Positions 1-10,376 of a stretch of 64,000 nt of DNA are shown in pieces. The notes beneath the pieces are model-generated. The model was not told the origin of the DNA and did no database searches. It saw only the letters and a list, made by a program, of their open reading frames with translations. This stretch comes from Desulfuromusa kysingii (GTDB taxonomy: Bacteria; Desulfobacterota; Desulfuromonadia; Desulfuromonadales; Geopsychrobacteraceae). The DNA is taken from the NCBI RefSeq assembly GCF_900107645.1, contig NZ_FNQN01000011.1, positions 1 through 64,000 of the forward strand, written 5' to 3'. How positions within the stretch are numbered: position 1 is the stretch's first letter; each line of letters starts with the position of its first letter. The position numbers and the translations under genes were made by a program.

Positions 1-2222
1 AGACCGACACTGGCACCAACACCCACAGCAGCGGGTTCGTCTCCACCTGAGTTTTTAACACTGGCTTTTGACTCAACAGTGGCTTCGGTATTGTTGTTAG
101 ACTCCAGATTGACGTGACCAGATCCCGCATCGACCTGTGCTCCGGTCTTAATTGCTGCTTCTGTGGTATTAACAGAAACATTCAACCCCAGAGCGCCAGC
201 AACACCAACATTCTTTGATCCAGAACCCGAAGTCGCTGTGGCAAGATATGAAGACGCCGTATCAGCATCTCCTTCAGACGTCGTATAATCGGCCATCGTC
301 GCAGCAACATCGACGCTCGTCGCAGCAATATCGGTATTTTCACCGATATAAGCCCGATTATTTTCATTGCCGATATTCACCGCAACGGCAACTCCGACAC
401 CAACATCACCTTGCGTTGCCGAACCATCAGCGTTGGCTGAAGAGTTGGAAAGAGATTTTGCACTCACTGTTAGTGCACCCATCCCCGTTTGAACATTTGA
501 ATCATCATCAGTGGTGAGATCAACGTAGGCCTGAGTATTGGCATTGGCCATATCAGTTACAGCTAAAGCACCGGCCAGAGTAACCTTGCTCGAACCTTGA
601 TCGTCAGTCTCAGTTGTTTCAGGACCGTACTTATCTAAATTATCCTGAGTCCCCTCACTGTTCTCACTCGCCCCTTTAGAGGTCGATTTTGCCACAGTTT
701 TGATATTGTTGAGCGACTCGGCGGTGACATTAATATCGGGCTGATTGATCAGTTCGGCGTTACCGTCGATATAGGCTTTTGCTTCGCTGCGCTTGACAAC
801 AGTGACGGCAGCAGAACCACCAGCGGCTAGATCACCGCCAGTAGAGCCATCCGCAGTCGTATTTACGGTGACCTTGTTATTGGATGAAAGATCCAATTCT
901 TGAGCGAGATTCAAGATTGTATCGCCACCGATATGAGACACCGCCGAAGAATCAACAATCGTCGTCGCCACAGCAGCATCACCCGAAACCGGCAACGACG
1001 TTGAACTCGCATCCGCTTGAGTATCTGCGGCAACAGTTGATGTCGCAGCAACAGTTAACGCTCCAGTTTCAGTCGTCAAGTGACTATCATTAAGCTCAAC
1101 GCTAGCAACGGAAGAGACGTCAACGATCGCCGCATCAACAGCAAGATCAACGGGTGTCCCGGCGGCACTGGCCGTCATGGACGAATCAGCTGAGATCGCG
1201 ATGGAGCCGGCACGAATCGTGGTGTCAGTTATGGCAACAGCAGCGTTTGTGGAATCAATTACAGCTATTTGTTCATGATCGGCCTGATCAACTGCAGCCA
1301 GAGTCACATCACCCGCCTGCAATTGGGCATCATCATTATAGGAATAGAGCTCTGCACCGGATGAAAGGGTAACGGCTTGAGCGTGAATATCGATGTCACC
1401 AGCTTTGTTTGATTCCCCTACGCCATTGGCAGCGATGGTCCCGCCATCAACGGTCACGGCATTTTCGGCACGGATATAGATATCACCACCAACAACCTCG
1501 ATCTTTGCCGCGCTTTGCAGATCGTTGACATTGACGACGTCGCTGAACGTTGGCGCAGAACCGCTAAAAGACGCACCCGAAGCGATCACACCACTATTAT
1601 TGACGCTCCCACCCAAGAGAGTGATATCACCAATACTATTAAGTTCTCCAGCAACAGAAATAAGACCATTACCATTTAATGGCACGCTGCCATCGAGCAA
1701 CATATCAACAGATTCTTGCTGGGGATCACCTGCACCAAGAAAGAAACTATCCATAAAACTCTGCGTCGGGGTACTGATCGATAAGGCACCAACGTTAATA
1801 ATGCCTTGATTACCAATAATGACTCCATGCGGATTAGCAAAAAAAACATGGCCACCTATTTGTCCATCTTTAATCGAATTGAGGAGACCATTGATCGTGC
1901 TCTGTTCAGAATGGACCAGATTCATCAGATTGGTCGTTGTCCCTGGCAGGTACAGATTCACGACATCGCCAGAACTGACGTTGAAGGTTGAAAATGAATT
2001 GAATGCGGTATTATTACGGATTGTCGCAGTCGTCACATCCGTAACATGATCGACAGTCGCCAGACTGGTTGCTGTCTGGCCGTCAATAACAATTTCAGCA
2101 GCCCAGGCAAAATTAGCAAAAAAGAAGTGACACAGAGTCAAAAGAGTCACTAATTTTCTTCGTTTACTTGTGTTGAATTGAAAAAAGATCCCTCGATATT
2201 GAACCTTGCCTGTTTTACCCAT
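1..2222 (-). CDS. Two-partner-secretion filamentous adhesin, N-terminal part (partial)
   Basis: The frame is open from an ATG at 2222, with AGAGGG about 8 nt upstream, to the left edge: about 740 codons with no stop, and the 3' end lies outside the window. The product is a probable giant secreted adhesin exported through a TpsB/FhaC-type pore. The first 42 or so residues form a long basic n-region (TSKRRK) and hydrophobic core ending in AWA-A, an extended Sec signal as in TpsA proteins. A TPS (haemagglutination activity) domain follows at about residues 42-220 and carries ANPHGVIIG, a variant of the NPNG motif. The remainder is low-complexity, Ala/Thr/Ser/Asp-rich beta-helix sequence with recurring VGVGA-type segments, as in LktA-like filamentous adhesins. 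No TpsB partner is recognisable in the window. The divergent Omp85 gene next to it is TamA-like. Family assignment is firm; ligand and role are unknown. Confidence 0.85.
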   Translation of the reverse strand, partial: MGKTGKVQYRGIFFQFNTSKRRKLVTLLTLCHFFFANFAWAAEIVIDGQTATSLATVDHVTDVTTATIRNNTAFNSFSTFNVSSGDVVNLYLPGTTTNLMNLVHSEQSTINGLLNSIKDGQIGGHVFFANPHGVIIGNQGIINVGALSISTPTQSFMDSFFLGAGDPQQESVDMLLDGSVPLNGNGLISVAGELNSIGDITLLGGSVNNSGVIASGASFSGSAPTFSDVVNVNDLQSAAKIEVVGGDIYIRAENAVTVDGGTIAANGVGESNKAGDIDIHAQAVTLSSGAELYSYNDDAQLQAGDVTLAAVDQADHEQIAVIDSTNAAVAITDTTIRAGSIAISADSSMTASAAGTPVDLAVDAAIVDVSSVASVELNDSHLTTETGALTVAATSTVAADTQADASSTSLPVSGDAAVATTIVDSSAVSHIGGDTILNLAQELDLSSNNKVTVNTTADGSTGGDLAAGGSAAVTVVKRSEAKAYIDGNAELINQPDINVTAESLNNIKTVAKSTSKGASENSEGTQDNLDKYGPETTETDDQGSSKVTLAGALAVTDMANANTQAYVDLTTDDDSNVQTGMGALTVSAKSLSNSSANADGSATQGDVGVGVAVAVNIGNENNRAYIGENTDIAATSVDVAATMADYTTSEGDADTASSYLATATSGSGSKNVGVAGALGLNVSVNTTEAAIKTGAQVDAGSGHVNLESNNNTEATVESKASVKNSGGDEPAAVGVGASVG

Positions 2223-2853
2223 TTCGATATCCCTCTCACCAGATATGAAGATGACTACAATTCTGTAGCGTGATCAAATTAGTTTATGCCGATACTGAAC
2301 GTCATAATCCTCAGCGCATGAACCCAGAGATTCACAGCAATTATCCAATCAGTAAACAGATATAGGGCTTTTCATTTGGTGGTAACGGCCCCTCCATAGG
2401 TTCATATGCATATTTGAAGGGTCATGTTAAGATTGGTACAGCTACAGTGGCAGGTGCAGCAGATCAATGTAATGTTACTAGCATATAACTAATTACAAAA
2501 AAATCCAGAAAATCAATGCATAATACTTATAAATAATGATTAAATTCAAGTTCTTATTGAAAAATATTGATTAGGTTCAAGCTGTTATCAGTCAACGATA
2601 AGATTAAATCGGCTACCCTGCTAACAAAGATCAAAATCAACTTTAGGGTCGTGAAATCGGCAACCGACAAGCTGACAAACAACTGTCTTATTTAAAATTA
2701 TGCTACTGTAAATTTGTCACTGGATTCTCTTTCTTAAGGTTGTCCCTCTAATCAATGGATTTACGTGGTGACAACATTCAACTTGAAGTGAAGATGTTAC
2801 CATTTGAATATCAATCTATTGTTGTTGGCGAACAGAGATATCAATCTGGACAG
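2223..2853. other. Divergent intergenic region, AT-rich, possible coding remnant
   Basis: This 631-base region separates the adhesin gene (minus) from tamA (plus) and must hold both promoters; I cannot place either with confidence. It is AT-rich, especially at 2480-2600. One plus-strand frame (about 2262-2470), broken by a single TAG near 2360, reads like the end of a protein (...GTATVAGAADQCNVTSI, stop). This could be a degraded C-terminus, but no family is recognised and chance is possible. A 33-codon extension of the tamA frame (from ATG 2755) overlaps the right end and lacks a signal peptide. Confidence 0.4.
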
Positions 2854-4602
2854 ATGATGAAGATTTTACTGATCATTATCGGCTTTATTTGCCTCACCAC
2901 CCTTCCCTGCTCTGCTGATAATCTTCAGATTAATATTGAGATCGATCATTCTGAATTACACGAAATCCTGCAATCCGCTATTGTCATCCCTTCGGCCCTC
3001 AATAGTACCGACACCCTAAATCGTCATTGGTTAAGGTATTACCAGAAGCAACTTCCCAGACAGATCAGCAACGCGCTTCAACCTTATGGTTATTTCCATA
3101 GCGAGACAAAAATTAAAAGTGAACAGACTGCTGAAAATGAATTTTTGCTTAAAATTAAAGTCAAACCAGGTGAACCGGTTAAAATTACGTTACTGCAATT
3201 GTTATTATCTGATCAAAGCCAACAAACGGAGGAATTGCGACAACTGCTTAAAGAATTTCCCTTAAAAGAGGGGGACATTTTGCGTCAGGACCTGTACGAG
3301 CGGGGAAAATCTCTTCTACTTCAGGAGGTTGTCAAACGCGGATTTCTTGACGCACAATTTCAGACTCATCAGATACACGTATATCAGCAGGAAAATCGTG
3401 CAGAGATAACCCTTCTTTTGGCCCCTGGGCAACGTTACCGCTTCGGCCAGACAACGTTTATTGGTAACAGCAACTATCCAGACCGGTTCCTCAAACGTTA
3501 TCTGAGCTATCGTCCTGGCAACAATTTTTCGCAACAACAACTAAATCAGACACAACTCAATTTGCTGAACACAGACCTGTTCAAGAAAGTCAATATCTCA
3601 CCCGATAGCGAGCATGCCACCGATGAGCTGATGCCAGTCAGTATTGAGTTGCAACCCGCACCACGACACAGTCTGCGTCCAGGAATCGGCTATGGAACCG
3701 ACACCGGTGCCAGATTCAGTTTGCGTTATCGTGAGTTGAACCTGTTCCAACTTGGTCACGAACTCAAGGGAGAGCTATTAGTTGCACAAAGAAAACAATC
3801 CTTGGTCACCACCTACATCATTCCCGATATAAAACGGCTTGACAGCCAGACTAAGCTCCGCATCGGTTATGACCGGGAAGAGAGTGACAGCTACCTGAGC
3901 CGGAAACTATTTACGGAAGCTGAATATCAGCGGTCTCTGGGGCGACCCCTGTTAGCTTCTGTTTTTCTCCGCTTGACTCAGGAATACTCAGAGGTAGCCG
4001 ATGAAACCGACAATTCGCAAATGTTATTACCTGGCGCCCGGTTACAATGGCAAAAGGTGGACAATCTGATTATGCCCCGCTATGGATTCCAGGGGAATGT
4101 TGAAATCAAAGGGGCACATTCGGCCTTTTTATCCGACACCAGTTTGTTACAACTCAGCGCTCAGTCAACCAGCTTGATTCCGCTACCATATAACTCGTCC
4201 TTGATGATCCGATTACGCGCTGGTACGACTTGGCACAACGATTCATTCCAAGAGTTGCCCGCTTCATTACGTTTTTTTGCCGGTGGTGACCAAAGCGTCC
4301 GTGGTTATGCTTATCAATCTCTTGGCCCTAAAGATGATGAGGATCAGGTTATCGGTGGCAAGCACCTGCTAGTATCTAATTTAGAAATTGAAAAACGGTT
4401 GACCTCAAAGTGGGGCGGAGCACTTTTTTATGACGTCGGTAATGCTTTTGATTCACTCGACGAATATGAGCTTGAACAAGGAGCCGGAATCGGAATTCGC
4501 CGCTACACACCGATAGGTCCCATCCGTGTTGATCTGGCACGGCAAATCGGTACCAGTTCACCGCGTTGGCGAATTCATTTCAGCATGGGGTTTGGTTGGT
4601 GA
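2854..4602 (+). CDS. tamA: TamA-like outer-membrane Omp85 translocation protein
   Basis: Predicted outer-membrane beta-barrel of the Omp85 family, partner of the following TamB; such pairs help insert outer-membrane proteins or move lipids to the outer membrane. The start is placed at ATG 2854 (or the adjacent ATG at 2857) because the product then opens with a clean signal peptide (MMKILLIIIGF..., cleavage after CSA near residue 21). The upstream in-frame ATG at 2755 would bury it. POTRA-like repeats span roughly residues 25-260. The barrel follows, with the conserved lid-loop motif VRGY near residue 482 and a C-terminal aromatic strand ending in FGW. The length of about 582 aa equals that of classical TamA. 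The stop overlaps the GTG start of tamB. FhaC is an alternative, but the linked DUF490 gene and POTRA layout favour TamA. Confidence 0.85.
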   Translation: MMKILLIIIGFICLTTLPCSADNLQINIEIDHSELHEILQSAIVIPSALNSTDTLNRHWLRYYQKQLPRQISNALQPYGYFHSETKIKSEQTAENEFLLKIKVKPGEPVKITLLQLLLSDQSQQTEELRQLLKEFPLKEGDILRQDLYERGKSLLLQEVVKRGFLDAQFQTHQIHVYQQENRAEITLLLAPGQRYRFGQTTFIGNSNYPDRFLKRYLSYRPGNNFSQQQLNQTQLNLLNTDLFKKVNISPDSEHATDELMPVSIELQPAPRHSLRPGIGYGTDTGARFSLRYRELNLFQLGHELKGELLVAQRKQSLVTTYIIPDIKRLDSQTKLRIGYDREESDSYLSRKLFTEAEYQRSLGRPLLASVFLRLTQEYSEVADETDNSQMLLPGARLQWQKVDNLIMPRYGFQGNVEIKGAHSAFLSDTSLLQLSAQSTSLIPLPYNSSLMIRLRAGTTWHNDSFQELPASLRFFAGGDQSVRGYAYQSLGPKDDEDQVIGGKHLLVSNLEIEKRLTSKWGGALFYDVGNAFDSLDEYELEQGAGIGIRRYTPIGPIRVDLARQIGTSSPRWRIHFSMGFGW

Positions 4603-7600
4603 AAATCGGGTTAATAACTACGTCACTTTTATTGCTGTTATTGTTGAGCCTCATCGGTGGTAGTCGCTGGCTATTATACTCGAGAGCTGGAAGCAACTGG
4701 GCCGTCAGGACGCTATTAAGCTCACAGCAAGGGCATATCGGCGAGATCAACGGAACCCTTATCGGCACGCTTCATTTACAGGATTTACAGCTTGGTCCAG
4801 CAGCAGATGGGATAAGCTGTGCTAATCTGCAAATTACGACTCAACTACAAAACCTCGTACCTTTGCGATTGCAGATTGACGTGCTCGATCTGCGTGGGCT
4901 CCAAGTCACACAAAAAACATCTGACCAGCAGAATCAACCACCAGAACTGCAATGGCCTCATCTTCCCTGGTGGTCAAAATTCATCCATATTGATCTCAAT
5001 GAATTTCAACTTGTCGACTTCCAAATCCAGAAACAGAGCGAAGAATCCTTCAGAAGTGAACGGTTACAAGGACAAATCATCTGGGATGGGCAGCGCTTAC
5101 TGATTTCTGACCTCCTGATGCAGTTGCCTGAATTAACGATTCAGGGTCAGTTGGAAGCAGATTTTGGTCAGCAGACACTGGTTTTAGCGTTAGAAGTGCA
5201 GCAGCGACAAAGTGAAACAAACTGGCAGACAATTGCTATAGCGACCGACCTCCAAGCGACGGACAAGCTGCTGTTAGCTGGACCAGTAACAGCCGATGTT
5301 CGCAACAATCAAGAACCGATACTTGCGATCACTGGATCAATAGGGTTGAGCAGTGCAACCATTGAATTTCAAACTTTGAAATTGCAACGCCCCGATAATA
5401 CCGGCAGCCTGACAGCTTCGGGACAATTAAATTTCTCTCAACTCCCCCCGAACTTGAATAGTCATCTGCAATTCAACGAACTCGATCTGCAACCAGAAAC
5501 AGGCCAGCAGATCAAGCTCTCCGGCGAATTAGATTTCAGTGGAGATTTGCATAATTATCATGGCGGATTCAATCTGACCAATCACGCAGATCCACCACTA
5601 AATATCAGCTTGACTGGGGACTACAGCGGTGACCAGAGACAAATACATCTCGATAAACTTACAGGTCGATTGCTAAATGGCACATTCGGTGGTCAGGCGC
5701 TGCTCAGCTGGATCAATGGTTGGCAGATTGAGTCACAACTCTGGAGCCGCAAATTGAACCCGCAACTTTTGAATGAGCAACTCAAGGGGGAACTGAATAT
5801 TGATTTGCAAACACAGCTCATGTCTATTGACGGTAACCTCAATGGACGTTTAGCCCTGCAACTGCACGACTCTTCCCTCCACAATCAACCCCTGCATGGC
5901 AACGCAGAATTGCTGCTCAAAAATCGCCAGTTCGAGATGAGCCAGCTACAACTCCAGGGTGACGGAATCAGTCTACATGGAAACGGTAAGCTTAACGATA
6001 AGATTCAATTTACTGTGAATATTGAGCGACTGGAGCAATTGTTCGCTACATCTCAAGGAAAATTAACCGCTGGTGGTTGGTTCAGAATCGAGCCGAAAGG
6101 GTTAAAGGCTGAGTTTCATGCCGAAATGGAACAGCTGCGATATCAGGATTGGCAAATTGAAAAGGTAGATTTTAGCGGCAAAACTCTCGCCGACCAGAAC
6201 AACTGGACAATACAATTTGACGGTCAGAATCTCTCGGGGTCTCATCTTCAGCTTGAGCTGGAACGGATCCATGGACAATTGCAAGGCTCGCTAGCAAAGC
6301 ATGAGCTGCAGCTCAAAATCAACCAGCAAGGCAGTGACCTGCAAACGGATATGGCAGGCGGTTGGGCGGATATGGTCTGGCGAGGTCACTTGATCTCCCT
6401 GGTCGGTGTAGACCAACGACTCGGTCACTGGCAGGCACGTCATACTGTGCCGCTACTATTATCTTCTACACGTCTCGAACTTGATAATCTAGAGCTGACT
6501 AGTGACGATCATGGTGAGTTAGGAATTCATGGCTATTTTCTCCCTTCCAGCCAAACGGTAGAGGCCACTATCCAATGGGACAAGCTCGACCTTGCCATCC
6601 TGCAAACCTGGTTGAAAGACTGGGATATCGCTGCTAAAACGAGCGGTTCAGTCAGCTTAACTTCAGGAACGGAGCCACATCTGCGTGGGGTAGCATCGCT
6701 GACAGGCACCTTGAAAAAAGAGCATCTGGACCTCAACTTTCAGCAAGCCCGGTGGCAAGCTAACTGGGGTGATCAGGGGTTGAAAAGTGATTTGAAGCTG
6801 CAACTGGATGATGGCTCAAAGCTGCAAGTCCAATTCACATCAGCAGACGGAATGGATGGCCATTGGCCCCTTCATGGAACATTACAGTTTCAAGGACAGG
6901 ATCTCCCTTTAATGCGATCTCGACCCTGGTTGCCTCCGGGTCTAAACCTAAGTGGAACGCTCGATTGGCAAGTGTTGGCGCATTGGCAGCCAGTACAACC
7001 ATGGCAGATCACAGGTACAGCCAAAATCACCAACGGCCAAGTTTTCCGCCAGGAAGAGGACGACCTTATCAGCGCCCGACTCAACGCAGCCAAGCTAAGC
7101 TGGGACTGGGAGCAGCAACTCTCTGCAATACTTGAGCTGCAACTGGAGGACCACGGCACGATCAACACCGAACTCAGATTGCCAATTAAGGCTAATTGGC
7201 CCGTCAAGTGGGACACAATGCAACCTGTCAGCGGAGAGTTACATTCCAAATTAGAGGAACAGGGATTACTGTCAATCCTCCTCCCTGGACGGGTGCAACA
7301 GAGTCATGGCCAGATCAACCTGGACCTGTCGTTATCTGGAAACGGTGAACAACCTCTTCTGCATGGCGATGTTCAACTGTTAAATGCTGGGGCTTTTTTA
7401 CCAACCCTCGGTATCCGACTCAACAATATAAATATGATCAGCACCATCGACACCAATGAAATCAAGATTAAATCTTTACTGCTGAACTCTGCCGAAGGAG
7501 ATCTGAGTGCGCAAGGGACGTTGAACTTTGCACAATGGCGACCGCAGAACTATCAACTGCAAATCAAAGGTGAGCGGTTTCAATTGATCAATTTGCCAGA

Positions 7601-8495
7601 ACTGCAAGTTCTGGTCACGCCGGAGCTGAATGTTAGCGGAGACATGAGTAACATCCAACTGCGTGGCACCCTGACCATTCCTGAGTTACTTATCAGTAAG
7701 CAGAAGAGAAACAGCCTGGCGGAAAACAGTCCTGACTTGTTAGTGGTCGATGACTCTTCTCCGGCTGAAACAGGTTTTAAATTAACTCATGATATTGATA
7801 TACAATTGGTGCTCGGCGATCAGGTTCTGCTTAACAGTGTAGGGATTGATGCCAAACTTGATGGCCGCTTGCGCCTAAAATCGACGGTACGTCAGGAATT
7901 GGCAGCATTTGGGGCGATTCACGTCGTCAAAGGAAAGTATTCTAGCTATGGCGTCAGTCTTGACATCACCAAGGGGAACCTGTTTTTCAATGGAGGAGCA
8001 CTCGATCAACCTGCTCTCGACATTCTAGCGTTACGTAAATCCGGTGAAGTCGAGGCCGGAGTGCAAGTCACCGGAACCCCCAAGCAACCCGTAGTACAGC
8101 TCTATTCGGAGCCAACGATGGCAGACACAGACATCCTCTCTTATATTGTTCTTGGCCGTCCAGTCGGGGGAAGCAACAGCCAGAGTAGCCTGTTGATGTC
8201 GGCCGCGGGAGCGCTCCTATCCCAGGGAGAATCGGCGGTGTTACAAGAAAAGCTTAAGGGACGCTTGGGGCTCGATGTCCTCGATATCAGTGCTGGCGAT
8301 GGAGATGTCAGCTCCTCAATCATCACCACTGGAAAATATCTGAACCCCGACCTCTATATCAGTCTTGGGTATTCATTGTTCAGCAACAGCAACGTATTTA
8401 AACTCCGCTACAATCTCACCCCGGACTGGGAGGTTGAATCCAACATCGGTGACGAAAGTGGCATTGATCTATTTTACAAGATTAACAGTAAATAG
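4599..8495 (+). CDS. tamB: TamB-like translocation/assembly protein (DUF490)
   Basis: Large inner-membrane-anchored periplasmic protein of the TamB/AsmA-like family, thought to bridge to TamA and carry lipids or assist outer-membrane protein assembly. The likely start is GTG 4599, which forms a GTGA overlap with the tamA stop and directly precedes a signal anchor (KIGLITTSLLLLLLLSLIGG). TTG 4566 is an in-frame alternative that adds 11 residues. The middle of about 900 residues is repetitive amphipathic beta sequence with many alternating Leu and Gln positions. The last 330 or so residues match the DUF490 domain (RLKSTVRQELAAFGAIHVVKGKY-like region, GRPVGGS, and a C-terminal end typical of outer-membrane strand pairing). 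About 1298 aa, near the E. coli length. It forms a translationally coupled operon with tamA. Confidence 0.88.
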   Translation: MKIGLITTSLLLLLLLSLIGGSRWLLYSRAGSNWAVRTLLSSQQGHIGEINGTLIGTLHLQDLQLGPAADGISCANLQITTQLQNLVPLRLQIDVLDLRGLQVTQKTSDQQNQPPELQWPHLPWWSKFIHIDLNEFQLVDFQIQKQSEESFRSERLQGQIIWDGQRLLISDLLMQLPELTIQGQLEADFGQQTLVLALEVQQRQSETNWQTIAIATDLQATDKLLLAGPVTADVRNNQEPILAITGSIGLSSATIEFQTLKLQRPDNTGSLTASGQLNFSQLPPNLNSHLQFNELDLQPETGQQIKLSGELDFSGDLHNYHGGFNLTNHADPPLNISLTGDYSGDQRQIHLDKLTGRLLNGTFGGQALLSWINGWQIESQLWSRKLNPQLLNEQLKGELNIDLQTQLMSIDGNLNGRLALQLHDSSLHNQPLHGNAELLLKNRQFEMSQLQLQGDGISLHGNGKLNDKIQFTVNIERLEQLFATSQGKLTAGGWFRIEPKGLKAEFHAEMEQLRYQDWQIEKVDFSGKTLADQNNWTIQFDGQNLSGSHLQLELERIHGQLQGSLAKHELQLKINQQGSDLQTDMAGGWADMVWRGHLISLVGVDQRLGHWQARHTVPLLLSSTRLELDNLELTSDDHGELGIHGYFLPSSQTVEATIQWDKLDLAILQTWLKDWDIAAKTSGSVSLTSGTEPHLRGVASLTGTLKKEHLDLNFQQARWQANWGDQGLKSDLKLQLDDGSKLQVQFTSADGMDGHWPLHGTLQFQGQDLPLMRSRPWLPPGLNLSGTLDWQVLAHWQPVQPWQITGTAKITNGQVFRQEEDDLISARLNAAKLSWDWEQQLSAILELQLEDHGTINTELRLPIKANWPVKWDTMQPVSGELHSKLEEQGLLSILLPGRVQQSHGQINLDLSLSGNGEQPLLHGDVQLLNAGAFLPTLGIRLNNINMISTIDTNEIKIKSLLLNSAEGDLSAQGTLNFAQWRPQNYQLQIKGERFQLINLPELQVLVTPELNVSGDMSNIQLRGTLTIPELLISKQKRNSLAENSPDLLVVDDSSPAETGFKLTHDIDIQLVLGDQVLLNSVGIDAKLDGRLRLKSTVRQELAAFGAIHVVKGKYSSYGVSLDITKGNLFFNGGALDQPALDILALRKSGEVEAGVQVTGTPKQPVVQLYSEPTMADTDILSYIVLGRPVGGSNSQSSLLMSAAGALLSQGESAVLQEKLKGRLGLDVLDISAGDGDVSSSIITTGKYLNPDLYISLGYSLFSNSNVFKLRYNLTPDWEVESNIGDESGIDLFYKINSK

Positions 8496-8542
8496 TCTGA
8501 CAGCTATAAAATCAGCGCTGGGAGCGCTCTGAACGGAATGTC

Positions 8543-8734
8543 TTAGGCTGTAAAGCTATCCTTGAATTTATTATAGACGTCTTGAACCTCACGACTCAGA
8601 CCAGAAAATGTTTCAACTTGCCCCTCTGTCAGCTCATCCCAACTGATATAGTTAGCCCCAGATTCATTGATAATATTTACAAATACATCAGGAACTATTT
8701 CTACCGACTCTTTAGAGTTAACTTTGATCATCAT
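8543..8734 (-). CDS. Small acidic protein of unknown function
   Basis: A 63-residue ORF starting at ATG 8734 behind a good ribosome-binding site (AAAGGAGA, 10-11 nt upstream). The product is acidic and soluble, with no signal peptide, membrane segment or Cys; it ends in a predicted helix (SREVQDVYNKFKDSFTA). It lies between tamB (convergent) and pyruvate kinase (same strand, about 110 bp downstream of that gene). I do not recognise the family. The strong RBS and balanced composition make it likely real. Confidence 0.6.
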   Translation of the reverse strand: MMIKVNSKESVEIVPDVFVNIINESGANYISWDELTEGQVETFSGLSREVQDVYNKFKDSFTA

Positions 8735-8843
8735 AAGATTATGGTCTCCTTTTTGAATGTCTTAAACCTGAGAGATTAATTCCTCAGAGCATCAAGTTTT
8801 GCGCAGTTTCATACAAACTTGCAGAATTGTCAAAAAGAACTTT

Positions 8844-10295
8844 CTATTGCCCCTGAGGTGACTCTGGATGTCTTTCCAGTTGGTGAACTTTTAACATATT
8901 TGTTGTACCGGGTGCCGACAACGGTATCCCCATGGTGATGACAACCACGTCACCGGGTTGTAAAAGATGACCATCAAGAACTGCAGTCTCAACAGACAGA
9001 ATTTGTGCTTCAGTATTTCCCTGATGCAGCACTAACAATGGATGGACTCCGCGATATAGGGCCAACTGACGTTTCACCTGTCTATTGGGAGTCACCGCAA
9101 TAATCGGCAAGGAGGGTCTGTATTTAGCGATTAAAGCCGCTGTACTCCCCGTTTGTGTGAAAGCGAGGATTGCAGCTGCGCCAATAGTTTCAGACAAATG
9201 GCAAGCAACCTTCCCTATAGCATCCGAGTGGCTCAACGGACAAAGCGATTCTCCAGTCGCGGCGTTGACTCTTATTCCCAGAGCCGGTTCTGTTTCAACA
9301 TCTCTGGCGATACGATCCATCACTCTAACCGCCTCAATGGGATAGAGTCCGGCGGCGGTCTCTCCTGAAAGCATGACGGCATCGGTGCCATCGAGAATAG
9401 CGTTGGCGACATCTGAGGTTTCGGCGCGAGTTGGACGGGGTTGGGAGATGATACTTTCCAACATTTGCGTGGCGGTAATAACCGGCTTACCCTGCTGATT
9501 ACACTCGCGAATAATTCGTTTCTGAATCAAAGGGACATGCTCAGAAGGGACTTCAACTCCTAAATCCCCACGGGCAACCATGACCCCATCAGTCACGGCC
9601 AAAATGGCAGAGAAATTTGTGACGGCTTCAGGTTTTTCTATTTTTGCAATAACCTTCATCCCCGAATTTTGATCCTGCAATTTCTTTTTTAAGAGACTCA
9701 CTTCAGATGCAGTACGGACAAAAGAGAGGGCAATCCAATCGAGTTCTTGTTCAATCGCAAATTGTAAATCATCAAAATCTTTTGTGGTCATAGCTGGAGC
9801 TGAAACTTTAACTCCAGGCAGATTAATCCCTTTCCGATCTTTTAGTAGCCCCCCGACCTTGACCAAACAGTGAACCTTCCCTGATAGAATCCTTAAAACT
9901 TCGAGTTCAAGTCGACCATCGTCAAGCAAAATCTGATCCCCGGGAACAACATCGTTAGGGAGATCCTCATACGAGGTAGGAATCAAACCATTTGCACCCT
10001 CAATATCGGCCGTAGTAATGATAACTTTTTGACCTGCATCCAATTTTTGACTACCATTTTGCATCATTCCCGTACGTATTTTTGGTCCTTGCAAGTCGCC
10101 TAAAATTGAGATAGTGATGTTAAGTTCAGCGGCAAATTGACGCAGTTGTCTGATCCAAACCTCTTTCTGCTCATAACCGCCATGAGAAAAATTCAATCTA
10201 AAAACATTAACGCCCGCTTTGAGCAGTTCTCGCAGTTGAGCTTTCTCGGAACAGGCAGGTCCCAGCGTGGCAACAATTTTTGTTCTGCGATACAT
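8844..10295 (-). CDS. pyk: Pyruvate kinase
   Basis: Catalyses phosphoenolpyruvate + ADP to pyruvate + ATP, the last step of glycolysis, in the cytoplasm. The 483-residue product covers the whole family. It shows the N-terminal TKIVATLGPAC and VNVFRLNFSHG segments, the catalytic-lysine motif IAKIEKPEAV, the metal-binding MVARGDLGVEV, the signature TATQMLESM-like stretch, and MLSGETAAGLYP. The C-terminal allosteric domain follows from about residue 350. The ATG at 10295 has a strong RBS (GGGAGGAAAA). It sits 81 bp downstream of a glycerate kinase on the same strand, so the two probably form a lower-glycolysis unit. Confidence 0.97.
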   Translation of the reverse strand: MYRRTKIVATLGPACSEKAQLRELLKAGVNVFRLNFSHGGYEQKEVWIRQLRQFAAELNITISILGDLQGPKIRTGMMQNGSQKLDAGQKVIITTADIEGANGLIPTSYEDLPNDVVPGDQILLDDGRLELEVLRILSGKVHCLVKVGGLLKDRKGINLPGVKVSAPAMTTKDFDDLQFAIEQELDWIALSFVRTASEVSLLKKKLQDQNSGMKVIAKIEKPEAVTNFSAILAVTDGVMVARGDLGVEVPSEHVPLIQKRIIRECNQQGKPVITATQMLESIISQPRPTRAETSDVANAILDGTDAVMLSGETAAGLYPIEAVRVMDRIARDVETEPALGIRVNAATGESLCPLSHSDAIGKVACHLSETIGAAAILAFTQTGSTAALIAKYRPSLPIIAVTPNRQVKRQLALYRGVHPLLVLHQGNTEAQILSVETAVLDGHLLQPGDVVVITMGIPLSAPGTTNMLKVHQLERHPESPQGQ

Positions 10296-10376
10296 TTTTC
10301 CTCCCGCAGGGTGATAGTCATCTTGACGTAATAACGGTAGATGACTGATAACGCAATAGTGGATGGGCTGTCGGTT

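Noticed and set aside
2755-2853. ATG at 2755 as the start of tamA
   Set aside because: It would place 33 non-signal residues before an otherwise perfect signal peptide starting at 2854.
8496-8542. AGCGCT-GGG-AGCGCT hairpin after tamB as a terminator
   Set aside because: The stem is only 6 bp and no T-run follows on either strand, so termination cannot be supported.
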